A DNA stretch of 64,000 bases from Streptomyces iakyrus (GTDB lineage Bacteria; Actinomycetota; Actinomycetes; Streptomycetales; Streptomycetaceae): the NCBI RefSeq assembly GCF_000717055.1, contig NZ_JNXI01000012.1, positions 62,001 through 126,000 of the forward strand, read 5' to 3'. The notes under the pieces are model-generated. The model was not told the DNA's origin. It saw nothing but the letters and a program-made list of their open reading frames with translations, and ran no database searches. Within the stretch, counting starts at the first letter, position 1. The number at the start of each line of letters is the position of its first letter. Shown one piece after another: positions 29,140-39,079 of this stretch. Position numbers and translations under genes: made by a program.

Positions 29140-29159
29140 TGTCCACTGAACGGTGGACA
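29140..29159. promoter_or_regulatory. Inverted repeat between divergent genes
   Basis: TGTCCAC and its complement GTGGACA are separated by 6 bases. It sits in the 141-bp gap between the ABC remnant and the VKOR gene and could be an operator for either; a CACAAT -10-like box for the VKOR gene is at about 29175. Confidence 0.35.
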
Positions 29160-29225
29160 CGGCCCCTGTGCGGCACAATGGTCCTGCCCGAAGATGGTCA
29201 GGTCTCTAGTGACGGAATCGGCGTG

Positions 29226-29882
29226 ATGAGCAAGACGACAGTCAGGGACGTCTCCACGGAGTCCGAGCCGGAGTGCGCCGAGCCCGCGTCCCGCACGGAG
29301 GGCGGCAGCCGGGCCCTGGCCCTGCTGCTGGTGATCACCGGCGCGGCCGGACTGCTCGCCGCGTGGGTCATCACGATCGACAAGTTCAAGATCCTCGAGG
29401 CCAAGGTCGCGGGCACGACGTTCACGCCCGGGTGCAGCCTCAACCCCGTGGTCTCCTGCGGCAGCGTCATGGAGAGCAAGCAGGCCGAGGTCTTCGGCTT
29501 CCCGAACCCGATGCTCGGCCTCGTCACCTACGCGATCGTCATCGGTGTCGGCATGAGCCTGCTCGCCGGCGCCCGCTTCCCGCGCTGGTACTGGCTCACC
29601 TTCAACGCCGGCTGCCTCTTCGGCGTGGGCTTCTGCGCCTGGCTGACGTTCCAGTCCCTGTACCGGATCAACGCGCTGTGCCTGTGGTGCAGCCTGGCCT
29701 GGGTCGCCACGATCCTGATGTTCTGGTACGTGACGTCGTTCAACATCCGCAAGGGCTTCCTGCCCGCCCCGAGTTGGCTCAAGAGCTTCTTCGGCGAGTT
29801 CACGTGGGTCATGCCCGTGCTGCACATCGGCATCATCGGCATGCTGATCCTGACCCGCTGGTGGGACTTCTGGCTCAGCTGA
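29226..29882 (+). CDS. Vitamin K epoxide reductase (VKOR) family membrane protein
   Basis: The 218-residue protein has about five membrane helices. The four conserved cysteines are present: a loop pair in [13 protein letters not shown] (about 79-87) and the CLWC active-site pair (about 154-157). Bacterial VKOR homologues re-oxidise the disulfide-forming system outside the membrane by passing electrons to quinones, the DsbB role. No DsbA-like partner is adjacent. The ATG at 29226 is directly preceded by an in-frame GTG; a ribosome binding site is weak. Transcribed away from the ABC remnant. Confidence 0.88.
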   Translation: MSKTTVRDVSTESEPECAEPASRTEGGSRALALLLVITGAAGLLAAWVITIDKFKILEAKVAGTTFTPGCSLNPVVSCGSVMESKQAEVFGFPNPMLGLVTYAIVIGVGMSLLAGARFPRWYWLTFNAGCLFGVGFCAWLTFQSLYRINALCLWCSLAWVATILMFWYVTSFNIRKGFLPAPSWLKSFFGEFTWVMPVLHIGIIGMLILTRWWDFWLS

Positions 29883-29925
29883 GCCCCCGGTTCCGGGGCC
29901 CGGCCGGATTGTCAGTGCCGTGAAT

Positions 29926-29931
29926 TAGGGT
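29926..29931 (+). promoter_or_regulatory. -10 box of a leaderless promoter for rarA
   Basis: TAGGGT ends 7 bases before the GTG at 29939, with no ribosome binding site in between. Confidence 0.45.
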
Positions 29932-29938
29932 TTCTGAC

Positions 29939-31291
29939 GTGGAGCCCGACCTGTTCACCGCCGCAGCCGAAGAACGCCAGGAGAAGGAGCCGTCCAGCAG
30001 CCCCCTGGCGGTGCGGATGCGCCCGCGCACCCTCGACGAGGTCGTGGGCCAGCAGCACCTGCTGAAGCCGGGCTCACCCCTGCGCAGACTGGTCGGGGAG
30101 GCCTCCGGCCCGGCCGGTCCCTCCTCGGTGCTCCTGTGGGGCCCGCCGGGCACCGGCAAGACCACCCTGGCCTACGTCGTCTCCAAGGCCACCGACGCCC
30201 GCTTCGTGGAGCTGTCCGCGATCACCGCCGGCGTCAAGGAGGTCCGCGCGGTCATCGACGGCGCCCGCCGCGCATCCGGCGGCTACGGCAAGGAGACCGT
30301 CCTCTTCCTCGACGAGATCCACCGCTTCAGCAAGGCCCAGCAGGACTCCCTGCTCCCGGCCGTCGAGAACCGCTGGGTGACGCTCATCGCGGCGACGACG
30401 GAGAACCCGTACTTCTCGGTCATCTCCCCCCTGCTGTCCCGCTCCCTGCTGCTCACCCTCGAACCGCTCACGGACGACGACATCAGGAGCCTCATCCGCC
30501 GCGCCCTCACCGACGAGCGCGGCCTCAAGGAGGCCGTCACCCTCCCCGAGGAGACCGAGAGCCACCTCCTGCGCATCGCCGGCGGCGACGCCCGCCGTGC
30601 CCTGACCGCCCTGGAGGCGGCCGCCGGAGCCGCCCTCGACAAGGGCGAGGCGGAGATCGGCCTGACCACCCTGGAGGAGACGGTCGACCGGGCCGCCGTG
30701 AAGTACGACCGGGACGGCGACCAGCACTACGACGTGGCCAGCGCCCTGATCAAGTCCATCCGCGGCTCCGACGTCGACGCGGCCCTGCACTACCTGGCCC
30801 GGATGATCGAAGCCGGCGAGGACCCCCGCTTCATCGCCCGCCGCCTGATGATCTCCGCCAGCGAGGACATCGGCCTGGCCGACCCGACCGCCTTGCAGAC
30901 GGCCGTCGCCGCCGCCCAGGCCGTCGCCATGATCGGCTTCCCCGAGGCCGCCCTCACCCTCAGCCACGCCACGATCGCCCTCGCCCTGGCCCCCAAGTCC
31001 AACGCCGCGACCACGGCGATCGGCGCAGCCCTGGAGGATGTACGCAAGGGCCACGCCGGACCCGTGCCCGCCCACCTGCGCGACAGCCACTACAAGGGTG
31101 CGACCAAGCTCGGCCACGGCCAGGGCTACGTCTACCCGCACGACCTGCCCGAGGGCATCGCGGCCCAGCAGTACGCCCCCGACGAACTGAAGGACCGCGA
31201 GTACTACGAGCCGACCCGGCACGGGGCGGAGGCCCGCTACGCGGACGCGGTGGAGTGGACCCGGAAGAACCTCGGTCGAAAGCGGTCCTGA
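29939..31291 (+). CDS. rarA: Replication-associated recombination protein A (RarA/MgsA)
   Basis: This AAA+ ATPase acts at stalled replication forks. The 450-residue protein has the characteristic start [20 protein letters not shown], Walker [10 protein letters not shown] (about 67), Walker [12 protein letters not shown] (about 122), sensor 1 TTENPYFSV and the C-terminal tetramerisation domain with [16 protein letters not shown] and [17 protein letters not shown]. The GTG at 29939 fits a leaderless promoter. Confidence 0.95.
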   Translation: MEPDLFTAAAEERQEKEPSSSPLAVRMRPRTLDEVVGQQHLLKPGSPLRRLVGEASGPAGPSSVLLWGPPGTGKTTLAYVVSKATDARFVELSAITAGVKEVRAVIDGARRASGGYGKETVLFLDEIHRFSKAQQDSLLPAVENRWVTLIAATTENPYFSVISPLLSRSLLLTLEPLTDDDIRSLIRRALTDERGLKEAVTLPEETESHLLRIAGGDARRALTALEAAAGAALDKGEAEIGLTTLEETVDRAAVKYDRDGDQHYDVASALIKSIRGSDVDAALHYLARMIEAGEDPRFIARRLMISASEDIGLADPTALQTAVAAAQAVAMIGFPEAALTLSHATIALALAPKSNAATTAIGAALEDVRKGHAGPVPAHLRDSHYKGATKLGHGQGYVYPHDLPEGIAAQQYAPDELKDREYYEPTRHGAEARYADAVEWTRKNLGRKRS

Positions 31292-31607
31292 GCACCCTGT
31301 AAACTCGTCCGGAGTGCCGCGTCCCGTGCAGTCAGAACGGGACAGTCGGCCGGAGCCAGTCCGGGGGCACAGTCCTCCGGGAAGGGCTCCAGGAGCGTCG
31401 CGCACCGTCGAACGGTGTCGCGGGCAGCCCACCACCACCGTCGCACGACGGAACCGGTCGGTGGGCCACTCGCGTGCTGCACGTATGTGCCCAGACCAGG
31501 GGAGCGGCTGCCCACCGCGGTCCACCAGGACCGAGGCGGGTTTCCCCGGCTGCGGATGCGACCTCCCTCAACCCTGACAAGCCGGAAACCAGGAAAGAGA
31601 AAAGACA
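31292..31607 (+). promoter_or_regulatory. 316-bp rpsD promoter and structured leader
   Basis: No gene is present. TAAACT (31300-31305) is a good -10 box placed just after rarA, which would give a 5' leader of about 300 bases. Hairpins in it include a 7-bp stem (31321-31327/31337-31343), a 5-bp stem (31350-31354/31360-31364) and a 6-bp stem with a CGA loop (31403-31408/31412-31417). A leader of this kind would suit autoregulation by S4, which is known in other bacteria but not shown here. Confidence 0.5.
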
Positions 31608-32222
31608 GTGGCGAACCAGTCCCGCCCCAAGGTCAAGAAGTCGCGTGCCCTCGGCATCGCGCTGACCCCGAAGGCCGTCAAGTACTTCGAGGCCCGCCCC
31701 TACCCGCCGGGTGAGCACGGCCGTGGCCGCAAGCAGAACTCGGACTACAAGGTCCGTCTGCTCGAGAAGCAGCGTCTGCGCGCGCAGTACGACGTGTCCG
31801 AGCGCCAGCTCGTCCGCGCCTACGAGCGTGCCTCCAAGGTCCAGGGCAAGACCGGTGAGGCCCTGATCATCGAGCTGGAGCGCCGTCTCGACGCCCTGGT
31901 TCTGCGTTCGGGCATCGCCCGCACGATCTACCAGGCCCGCCAGATGGTCGTCCACGGCCACATCGCGGTCAACGGCAAGAAGGTCGACAAGCCCTCCTTC
32001 CGTGTCCGTCCGGACGACGTCGTGCAGGTTCGCGAGCGTTCCAAGGAGAAGACCCTCTTCACGATCGCCCGTGAGGGTGGCTTCGCCCCCGACGGTGAGA
32101 CCCCGCGCTACCTCCAGGTGAACCTCAAGGCCCTGGCGTTCCGCCTGGACCGCGAGCCGAACCGCAAGGAGATCCCGGTGATCTGCGACGAGCAGCTCGT
32201 CGTCGAGTACTACGCCCGCTGA
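31608..32222 (+). CDS. rpsD: 30S ribosomal protein S4
   Basis: S4 nucleates 16S rRNA assembly and contributes to decoding fidelity. The 204-residue protein starts [15 protein letters not shown], has the RPYPPGEHG segment and a central S4 RNA-binding domain ([22 protein letters not shown]). It lacks the N-terminal zinc cysteines found in some S4 proteins. The GTG at 31608 follows GGAAAGAG. rpsD stands alone, away from the ribosomal protein operons, as is normal for Streptomyces. Strong terminator downstream. Confidence 0.97.
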   Translation: MANQSRPKVKKSRALGIALTPKAVKYFEARPYPPGEHGRGRKQNSDYKVRLLEKQRLRAQYDVSERQLVRAYERASKVQGKTGEALIIELERRLDALVLRSGIARTIYQARQMVVHGHIAVNGKKVDKPSFRVRPDDVVQVRERSKEKTLFTIAREGGFAPDGETPRYLQVNLKALAFRLDREPNRKEIPVICDEQLVVEYYAR

Positions 32223-32246
32223 TCCTCGGCAGGCACGCGGTACCTC

Positions 32247-32294
32247 AGCCCGCCGTCTCCCCACCTGTCCGGGTGGGCGAGGCGGCGGGCTTTC
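32247..32294 (+). terminator. Terminator after rpsD
   Basis: A long stem of about 19 bp (AGCCCGCCG as the base, two small mismatches inside) closes around TGTCC and is followed by TTT. Confidence 0.8.
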
Positions 32295-32407
32295 GCGATT
32301 CCCCTGCTCCCGCGCGGGAAACCGGTACGGAGCGCAACCTCCGGCGCGATAGGCTCGTCGCACGACTTTTTGATGTTCAGGCACGTTTCAGGGAGCGGGT
32401 GCACACA

Positions 32408-32839
32408 GTGTCCGGTGGAGAGGTTGCCGGGATCCTGGTGGCCGTGTTCTGGGCGATCCTGGTCTCCTTCCTCGCCGTCGCGCTGGCGAGGGTGGCCCAG
32501 ACGCTCAAGGCGACCACCAAGCTTGTGGCGGACGTGACCGACCAGGCCGTCCCGCTGCTGGCCGACGCCTCGGCGGCGGTGCGCTCCGCGCAGACGCAGA
32601 TCGACCGGGTCGACTCGATCGCCTCCGACGTCCAGGAGGTCACGTCGAACGCCTCGGCGCTGTCGACGACGGTGGCCTCCACCTTCGGCGGCCCCCTGGT
32701 CAAGGTCGCGGCCTTCGGCTACGGCGTGCGCCGGGCACTGGGCGGACGCAAGGAGGACGTGCCCGCCAAGGCGCCCAGGCGTACCGTGATCGTGGGCCGC
32801 ACGGTCACCCGGCGCAGCGCCCGAGACAAGAGGGACTGA
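32408..32839 (+). CDS. DUF948-type membrane protein
   Basis: The 143-residue protein begins SGGEVAGILVAVFWAILVSF with one membrane helix, then an amphipathic helix rich in Ala/Val/Asp (KLVADVTDQAVPLLADAS) as in the DUF948 family, and a basic C-terminal tail. Function unknown. GGGAG lies 12 bases before the GTG at 32408; an in-frame GTG at 32399 would add three residues. It is followed by another small protein gene and alaS with short or overlapping spacing, so the three form one operon. Confidence 0.85.
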   Translation: MSGGEVAGILVAVFWAILVSFLAVALARVAQTLKATTKLVADVTDQAVPLLADASAAVRSAQTQIDRVDSIASDVQEVTSNASALSTTVASTFGGPLVKVAAFGYGVRRALGGRKEDVPAKAPRRTVIVGRTVTRRSARDKRD

Positions 32840-32848
32840 GAACCAGCG

Positions 32849-33202
32849 ATGTTCCGCCGCACCTTCTGGTTCACCACGGGCGTCGCCGCCGGTGTGTGGG
32901 CCACCACAAAGGTCAATCGCAAGCTGAAGCAGCTGACCCCCGAGAGCCTCGCCAGAACCGCCGGCAACAAGGCGATCGAGGCCGGTCACCGCATCAAGGA
33001 CCGCGCGGTCGGCTTCGCGCTCGACGTCCGGGACAACATGGCCGTGCGGGAGGCCGAACTGGGCGACGCCCTCGGGATCAACGAGAACCCCGAACTCCCC
33101 GGCCCCCGGCGGTTCGCCGCCATCGAGAACCGCAACAACCCGAAGTACGTCGAGGGTTCGGCGTACCAGACGTACCCGTACAACCGGAATGAGGACCACT
33201 GA
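32849..33202 (+). CDS. Small conserved hypothetical protein
   Basis: The 117-residue protein starts [22 protein letters not shown], a short hydrophobic stretch that may be a membrane anchor, followed by a charged helix ([21 protein letters not shown]) and a Pro/Asn/Tyr-rich tail. It matches the small actinobacterial protein regularly found before alaS. Function unknown. Its TGA shares a base with the alaS ATG. Confidence 0.85.
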   Translation: MFRRTFWFTTGVAAGVWATTKVNRKLKQLTPESLARTAGNKAIEAGHRIKDRAVGFALDVRDNMAVREAELGDALGINENPELPGPRRFAAIENRNNPKYVEGSAYQTYPYNRNEDH

Positions 33203-35874
33203 TGGAGTCGGCTGAGATTCGCCGCCGCTGGTTGAGCTTCTTCGAGGAGCGCGGTCACACCGTCGTCCCTTCGGCGTCGCTCATCGCGGACGACCCGACT
33301 CTGCTCCTCGTCCCGGCCGGCATGGTGCCCTTCAAGCCCTACTTCCTGGGTGAGGTCAAGCCGCCCTTCGACCGCGCCACCAGCGTGCAGAAGTGCGTGC
33401 GCACGCCGGACATCGAAGAGGTCGGCAAGACCACCCGGCACGGCACGTTCTTCCAGATGTGCGGCAACTTCTCCTTCGGCGACTACTTCAAGGAAGGCGC
33501 CATCAAGCTCGCCTGGGAGCTGCTCACCAGCGCCCAGGACAAGGGCGGCTACGGCCTCGACCCCGAGCGCCTGTGGATCACGGTCTACAAGGACGACGAC
33601 GAGGCCGAGCGCATCTGGCACGACGTCGTCGGCGTGCCGAAGGAGCGCATCCAGCGCCTCGGCATGAAGGACAACTACTGGTCCATGGGCGTCCCCGGCC
33701 CCTGCGGCCCGTGTTCCGAGATCAACTACGACCGCGGCCCCGAGTTCGGCGCCGAGGGCGGCCCTGCCGTCAACGACGAGCGGTACGTGGAGATCTGGAA
33801 CCTCGTCTTCATGCAGTACGAGCGGGGCGAGGGCATCGGCAAGGACAACTTCGAGATCCTCGGTGAGCTGCCCAGCAAGAACATCGACACCGGCCTCGGC
33901 CTCGAGCGCCTCGCCATGATTCTGCAGGGCGTGCAGAACATGTACGAGATCGACACCTCGATGGCCGTCATCAACAAGGCCACCGAGCTCACCGGCGTCC
34001 GCTACGGCGACGCCCACGACTCGGACGTCTCCCTGCGCGTGGTCACCGACCACATGCGCACCTCCGTGATGCTCATCGGCGACGGCGTCACCCCCGGCAA
34101 CGAGGGCCGCGGTTACGTGCTGCGCCGCATCATGCGCCGCGCCATCCGCAACATGCGCCTGCTCGGCGCCACCGGTCCGGTCGTGAAGGACCTGATCGAC
34201 ACCGTGATCGCGATGATGGGCCAGCAGTACCCCGAGCTCATCACCGACCGCGAGCGCATCGAGAAGGTCGCCCTCGCCGAGGAGAACGCCTTCCTCAAGA
34301 CGCTGAAGGCCGGCACCAACATCCTCGACACGGCCGTCACCGACACCAAGGCCGCCGGCGGCACCGTCCTGCCCGGCGACAAGGCCTTCCTGCTCCACGA
34401 CACCTGGGGCTTCCCGATCGACCTCACCCTGGAGATGGCCGCCGAGCAGGGCCTCTCCGTGGACGAGGACGGCTTCCGGCGCCTGATGAAGGAGCAGCGG
34501 GAGCGCGCCAAGGCCGACGCCCAGGCCAAGAAGACCGGGCACGCCGGTGCCGGTGCCTACCGTGAGATCGCCGACCAGGCCGGCGCCACCGACTTCATCG
34601 GCTACACCGACACCGAGAGCGAGTCCACGATCGTCGGCATCCTCGTCGACGGTGCCTCCTCCCCGGCCGCCACCGAGGGCGACGAGGTCGAGATCGTCCT
34701 CGACCGCACCCCGTTCTACGCCGAGGGCGGTGGCCAGATCGGTGACACCGGCAGGATCAAGGTCGACACCGGTGCCGTCATCGAGATCCGCGACTGCCAG
34801 AAGCCGGTGCCGGGGGTCTACGTCCACAAGGGCGTCGTCCAGGTCGGCGAGGTCACCGTCGGGGCCAAGGCCCACGCCTCGATCGACGACCGCCGCCGCA
34901 AGGCCATCGCCCGTGCCCACTCGGCCACCCACCTGACCCACCAGGCCCTGCGCGACGCCCTCGGCCCGACGGCCGCCCAGGCCGGTTCCGAGAACCAGCC
35001 CGGCCGCTTCCGGTTCGACTTCGGCTCCCCGTCCGCCGTCCCGACGGCCGTGATGACCGACGTCGAGCAGAAGATCAACGAGGTGCTCGCCCGCGACCTG
35101 GACGTCCGTGCCGACGTCATGGGCATCGACGAGGCCAAGAAGCAGGGCGCCATCGCCGAATTCGGTGAAAAGTACGGCGAGCGCGTCCGTGTGGTGACCA
35201 TCGGCGACTTTTCCAAGGAGCTGTGCGGCGGCACCCACGTGCACAACACCGCCCAGCTGGGCCTGGTGAAGCTGCTCGGCGAGTCCTCCATCGGCTCGGG
35301 TGTGCGCCGGATCGAGGCCCTGGTCGGCGTGGACGCCTACAACTTCCTCGCCCGGGAGCACACGGTCGTCGCCCAGCTCCAGGAGCTGATCAAGGGCCGC
35401 CCGGAGGAGCTCCCGGAGAAGGTCTCTGCCATGCTCGGCAAGCTGAAGGACGCCGAGAAGGAGATCGAGAAGTTCCGCGCCGAGAAGGTCCTCCAGGCCG
35501 CCGCCGGTCTCGCCGAGTCTGCCAAGGACATCCGTGGCGTTGCCGTCGTGACCGGTCAGGTCCCGGACGGCACGAGCGCCGACGACCTGCGCAAGCTCGT
35601 CCTTGACGTGCGCGGACGCATCCAGGGCGGACGGGCCGCCGTCGTCGCCCTGTTCACGGTGGCGAACGGAAAGCCGCTGACGGTCATCGCCACCAACGAG
35701 GCCGCCCGCGAGCGTGGCCTGAAGGCCGGCGACCTGGTCCGCACGGCCGCCAAGACCCTCGGCGGCGGCGGTGGCGGCAAGCCGGACGTCGCCCAGGGCG
35801 GCGGCCAGAACCCGGCCGCCATCGGCGATGCCGTGGACGCCGTCGAGCGCCTGGTCACCGAGACCGCCAAGTAA
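33202..35874 (+). CDS. alaS: Alanyl-tRNA synthetase
   Basis: AlaRS charges tRNA-Ala and edits Ser/Gly errors. The 890-residue protein has the class II core near the N-terminus ([20 protein letters not shown]), the GLGLERLAM motif 3, an editing domain with zinc ligands HSATH (about 573) and CGGTH (about 675), and the C-terminal oligomerisation domain ending in a Gly-rich segment. The start overlaps the previous stop. ruvX follows after 17 bases. Confidence 0.97.
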   Translation: MESAEIRRRWLSFFEERGHTVVPSASLIADDPTLLLVPAGMVPFKPYFLGEVKPPFDRATSVQKCVRTPDIEEVGKTTRHGTFFQMCGNFSFGDYFKEGAIKLAWELLTSAQDKGGYGLDPERLWITVYKDDDEAERIWHDVVGVPKERIQRLGMKDNYWSMGVPGPCGPCSEINYDRGPEFGAEGGPAVNDERYVEIWNLVFMQYERGEGIGKDNFEILGELPSKNIDTGLGLERLAMILQGVQNMYEIDTSMAVINKATELTGVRYGDAHDSDVSLRVVTDHMRTSVMLIGDGVTPGNEGRGYVLRRIMRRAIRNMRLLGATGPVVKDLIDTVIAMMGQQYPELITDRERIEKVALAEENAFLKTLKAGTNILDTAVTDTKAAGGTVLPGDKAFLLHDTWGFPIDLTLEMAAEQGLSVDEDGFRRLMKEQRERAKADAQAKKTGHAGAGAYREIADQAGATDFIGYTDTESESTIVGILVDGASSPAATEGDEVEIVLDRTPFYAEGGGQIGDTGRIKVDTGAVIEIRDCQKPVPGVYVHKGVVQVGEVTVGAKAHASIDDRRRKAIARAHSATHLTHQALRDALGPTAAQAGSENQPGRFRFDFGSPSAVPTAVMTDVEQKINEVLARDLDVRADVMGIDEAKKQGAIAEFGEKYGERVRVVTIGDFSKELCGGTHVHNTAQLGLVKLLGESSIGSGVRRIEALVGVDAYNFLAREHTVVAQLQELIKGRPEELPEKVSAMLGKLKDAEKEIEKFRAEKVLQAAAGLAESAKDIRGVAVVTGQVPDGTSADDLRKLVLDVRGRIQGGRAAVVALFTVANGKPLTVIATNEAARERGLKAGDLVRTAAKTLGGGGGGKPDVAQGGGQNPAAIGDAVDAVERLVTETAK

Positions 35875-35891
35875 GAGACGGGTCGGACAGC

Positions 35892-36356
35892 ATGCGCAGA
35901 GGACGTCGACTCGCGATCGACGTCGGGGACGCCCGCATCGGGGTCGCCTCGTGCGACCCCGACGGGATCCTCGCCACCCCGGTGGAGACGGTCCCGGGGC
36001 GTGACATCCCGGCAGCTCAGCGACGGTTGAAGCAACTCGTCGAGGAGTACGAGCCCCTGGAGGTCGTGGTTGGTCTCCCGCGCTCTCTCAAGGGGGGCGA
36101 GGGCCCGGCCGCGGTCAAGGTCCGGGGCTTCACCCAGGAACTGGCCCGCATGATCTCCCCGATTCCGGTGAGACTCGTCGACGAACGCATGACGACGGTG
36201 ACGGCCAGTCAGGGACTGCGCGCCTCAGGCGTAAAATCCAAGAAGGGCCGGTCCGTCATCGACCAGGCAGCGGCAGTCGTCATCCTGCAACAGGCCCTCG
36301 AATCCGAACGGGTGTCAGGTAAAGCACCCGGCGAAGGCGTCGAAGTGGTCATCTGA
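35892..36356 (+). CDS. ruvX: RuvX/YqgF-family putative pre-16S rRNA nuclease
   Basis: The 154-residue RNase H-fold protein starts RRLAIDVGDARIGVA, with the first catalytic Asp in that strand, VVVGLPRSLKG (about 59-69) and VRLVDERMTTVTA (about 95-107). Family members process the 5' end of 16S rRNA; some also act in recombination. The alaS-ruvX-mltG-aroE order is widely conserved in actinobacteria. Confidence 0.93.
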   Translation: MRRGRRLAIDVGDARIGVASCDPDGILATPVETVPGRDIPAAQRRLKQLVEEYEPLEVVVGLPRSLKGGEGPAAVKVRGFTQELARMISPIPVRLVDERMTTVTASQGLRASGVKSKKGRSVIDQAAAVVILQQALESERVSGKAPGEGVEVVI

Positions 36357-36477
36357 TCGCGATACGGTAACGTTCCGCGCGATGCGACGGCATTCGAACA
36401 GCCGCCGCACAGCAAGAGGCGGGACGGGAGCCGGGCCGGAAGCCGCGCGACCGCCGCCTCGCGGCTCTAGGGGATCG

Positions 36478-38208
36478 ATGACTGAGTATGGCCGGGGCCA
36501 AGGCTCCGAACCGTGGCATCCGGAGGACCCGTTGTACGGGGACGGCGGATGGGGCGGACAGCAGGCCCATCAGGGTCAGCAGTCCCCCTACGGCGGCCAG
36601 CCGCAGCACTATCCAGAGCAGCCGCAGCAGCCGCAGTACGGCGACTGGGGCACCGGCGACCAGGCCGCATACGGCCAGGCGCAGCAGCAGTACCAGTACG
36701 ACCAGCAGTACGCGGCACAGGCCCACGGGCATCAGCAGTACCCCGGACAGGACCACGGGCACCAGCAGGCCCAGGGCTACCACCAGCAGCAGTACGACAC
36801 CGGCGGCTGGGCCAACGACCCCCACCAGCAGGTCTCGTACCCCGGCGACCCGGGGGATCCGTACGGGCAGCAGGCCGGTTCGTACGGCGGGGGCGAGCAG
36901 GACTACTACGGCACGCCTGACGCCTACCCACCCCCGGAGCCGCCCGGCCGGCGCGGGGTCGAGCCCGCTCAGGAGCCCGCCCAGGAACCGGCGACCGACT
37001 GGGACCCCGGTCCCGACCAGGGCGAACACGCCTTCTTCGCGGGCGGCGACGACGATGACGACGGCGACGAGCCGGGGGAGCGCCGCGGGCGCGAGGACAA
37101 GCGCGGGCGCGGCGGCGGCAAACCGAAGAAGCGCCGCAACGGCATGGCCTGCCTGCTGGTCGTCGTGATCCTCGGCGGCGGCCTCGCCGGCGTCAGCTAC
37201 TTCGGCTACCAGTTCTACCAGGATCGTTTCGGCGATGCCCCGGACTTCGCGGGCGGGGGCAACGGCCAGCAGGTGACGGTCGAGATCCCCGAGGGAGCAC
37301 TCGGGTACAAGATCGGTCAGGTGCTGAAGAGCGCGGGGGTCGTCAAGAGCGTCGACGCCTTCGTCGCGGCCCAGCAGAGCAACCCCGAAGGCAAGAGCAT
37401 CCAGGACGGCGTGTACACGCTGCAGAAGCAAATGTCGGCCGAGAGTGCGGTCGAACTGATGCTCAGTCCGAAGAGCCGCGACAACCTGATCATCGCGGAA
37501 GGCAAGCGCAACGCCGACGTCTACCGGCTCATCGACAAGCGGCTGGGCGTCAAGGCGGGCACGACCGCCGCGGTCGCCGAGAAGGATTACAAGAAGCTGG
37601 GCCTGCCCGCCTGGGCGCTGAACCATCCGGATGTCAAGGACCCGCTCGAAGGATTCCTCTACCCGTCCAGCTATGGCGTCAGCAAGGGTCAGAAGCCCGA
37701 GGCCGTGCTCAAGCAGATGGTGGGCCGGGCTGCCGCGACGTACAAGAAGGCCGGCGTCGAGAAGAAGGCCGAGAGCCTCGGACTCGAGAACCCGTGGCAG
37801 CTGATCACCGTGGCGAGCCTCGTCCAGGCCGAAGGCAAGACGCACGACGACTTCCGGAAGATGGCCGAGGTGGTCTACAACCGCCTCAAGCCCACCAACA
37901 CGGAGACCAACCAGCTCCTCCAGTTCGACTCGTCCTTCAACTACCTGAAGAACGAGAGCAACATTCACATCAGCGAGTCCGAGATCAACAGCAACAAGGA
38001 CCCGTACAACACGTACACCAACAAGGGCCTGCCGCCCGGTCCGATCGACAACCCCGGGGACGTCGCGTTGCAGGCGGCCCTGAACCCCACGAAGGACGGC
38101 TGGATCTACTTCGTGGCGACCGACGGCGTGAGCAAGACCGAGTTCGCCAAGACCCACGCGCAGTTCCTGAAGCTGAAGGACAAGTTCGATGCCAGCTCGG
38201 GCAACTGA
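36478..38208 (+). CDS. mltG: Endolytic murein transglycosylase MltG with long Gln-rich cytoplasmic region
   Basis: MltG cleaves nascent peptidoglycan strands. The 576-residue protein has a cytoplasmic Gln/Tyr/Gly/His-rich low-complexity region (about 1-205), a basic patch (KPKKRRNG), one membrane helix (ACLLVVVILGGGLAGVSYFG, about 223-242), then the extracytoplasmic LysM-like and YceG domains. The catalytic Glu is in SLVQAEGK (about 452), followed by MAEVVYNRL. The ATG at 36478 follows AGGGGA closely; the open frame to 36382 is unlikely. It overlaps aroE by 20 bp. Confidence 0.93.
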   Translation: MTEYGRGQGSEPWHPEDPLYGDGGWGGQQAHQGQQSPYGGQPQHYPEQPQQPQYGDWGTGDQAAYGQAQQQYQYDQQYAAQAHGHQQYPGQDHGHQQAQGYHQQQYDTGGWANDPHQQVSYPGDPGDPYGQQAGSYGGGEQDYYGTPDAYPPPEPPGRRGVEPAQEPAQEPATDWDPGPDQGEHAFFAGGDDDDDGDEPGERRGREDKRGRGGGKPKKRRNGMACLLVVVILGGGLAGVSYFGYQFYQDRFGDAPDFAGGGNGQQVTVEIPEGALGYKIGQVLKSAGVVKSVDAFVAAQQSNPEGKSIQDGVYTLQKQMSAESAVELMLSPKSRDNLIIAEGKRNADVYRLIDKRLGVKAGTTAAVAEKDYKKLGLPAWALNHPDVKDPLEGFLYPSSYGVSKGQKPEAVLKQMVGRAAATYKKAGVEKKAESLGLENPWQLITVASLVQAEGKTHDDFRKMAEVVYNRLKPTNTETNQLLQFDSSFNYLKNESNIHISESEINSNKDPYNTYTNKGLPPGPIDNPGDVALQAALNPTKDGWIYFVATDGVSKTEFAKTHAQFLKLKDKFDASSGN

Positions 38209-39028
38209 CGCCCGCCGCGCCGCAGTGCTCGGCAGCCCCATCGCCCACTCCCTCTCCCCGGTCCTGCACCGCACCGCCTACCGGGAGTTGGGCCTGGCCG
38301 GCTGGACGTACGACAGGTTCGAGGTCGACGAGGCCGGGCTGCCCGCGTTCTTCGAGACGCTCGACGCGGACTGGGCCGGGCTCTCGCTGACCATGCCGCT
38401 GAAGCGGGCCGTGATCCCGCTGCTCGACGGGATCAGTGAGACCGCCGCCTCGGTCGAGGCCGTCAACACCGTCGTCTGCAGGGAGGACGGGCGCAGGGTC
38501 GGGGACAACACCGACATCCCCGGCATGGTCGCCGCCCTGCGCGAACACGGCATCGAGCAGGTCGACTCCGCCGCCGTCCTCGGCGCCGGCGCCACCGCCT
38601 CCTCCGCGCTGGCCGCGCTGTCCCGCATCTGCCCGGGTGAGATCGCCGTGTACGTGCGCAGCGAGGCGCGGGCGGTCGAGATGCGGCAGTGGGCGGAGCG
38701 GCTCGACGTCTCCGTCCGCATCGCCGACTGGGCGGACGCCGAGCGGGCCCTGCGTGCCCCGCTGGTGATCAGCACCACGCCGGCCGGTGTCACCGACGCC
38801 CTCGCCCGGTCCGTGCCGGAGCGCCCGGCGGCCCTCTTCGACGTCCTGTACGACCCCTGGCCGACCGACCTCGCCGCCCGCTGGTCGGCCTACGGCGGTG
38901 CCGTCGTCAGCGGTCTCGACCTGCTGGTGCACCAGGCCGTGCTCCAGGTCGAGCAGATGACGGGGCTGGCCCCGGCGCCCCTGGACGCCATGCGAAAAGC
39001 GGGCGAGCGGGCGCTGGCCGACCGATAA
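38189..39028 (+). CDS. aroE: Shikimate dehydrogenase
   Basis: AroE reduces 3-dehydroshikimate with NADPH. The 279-residue protein has the shikimate-binding VLGSPIAHSLSPVLH (about 13-27), LSLTMPLKRAV with the catalytic Lys (about 69), NTDIPGM (about 108) and the nucleotide-binding VLGAGATASSA (about 130). The start lies inside the end of mltG after AAGGA. Fourth shikimate gene of the region; aroC-aroK-aroB follow after one unknown gene. Confidence 0.93.
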   Translation: MPARATDARRAAVLGSPIAHSLSPVLHRTAYRELGLAGWTYDRFEVDEAGLPAFFETLDADWAGLSLTMPLKRAVIPLLDGISETAASVEAVNTVVCREDGRRVGDNTDIPGMVAALREHGIEQVDSAAVLGAGATASSALAALSRICPGEIAVYVRSEARAVEMRQWAERLDVSVRIADWADAERALRAPLVISTTPAGVTDALARSVPERPAALFDVLYDPWPTDLAARWSAYGGAVVSGLDLLVHQAVLQVEQMTGLAPAPLDAMRKAGERALADR

Positions 39029-39079
39029 GATCCGCTCTCGGTTCCGCAGGGGGCGGAACAGGGGAGGGGAACGTCCGTC

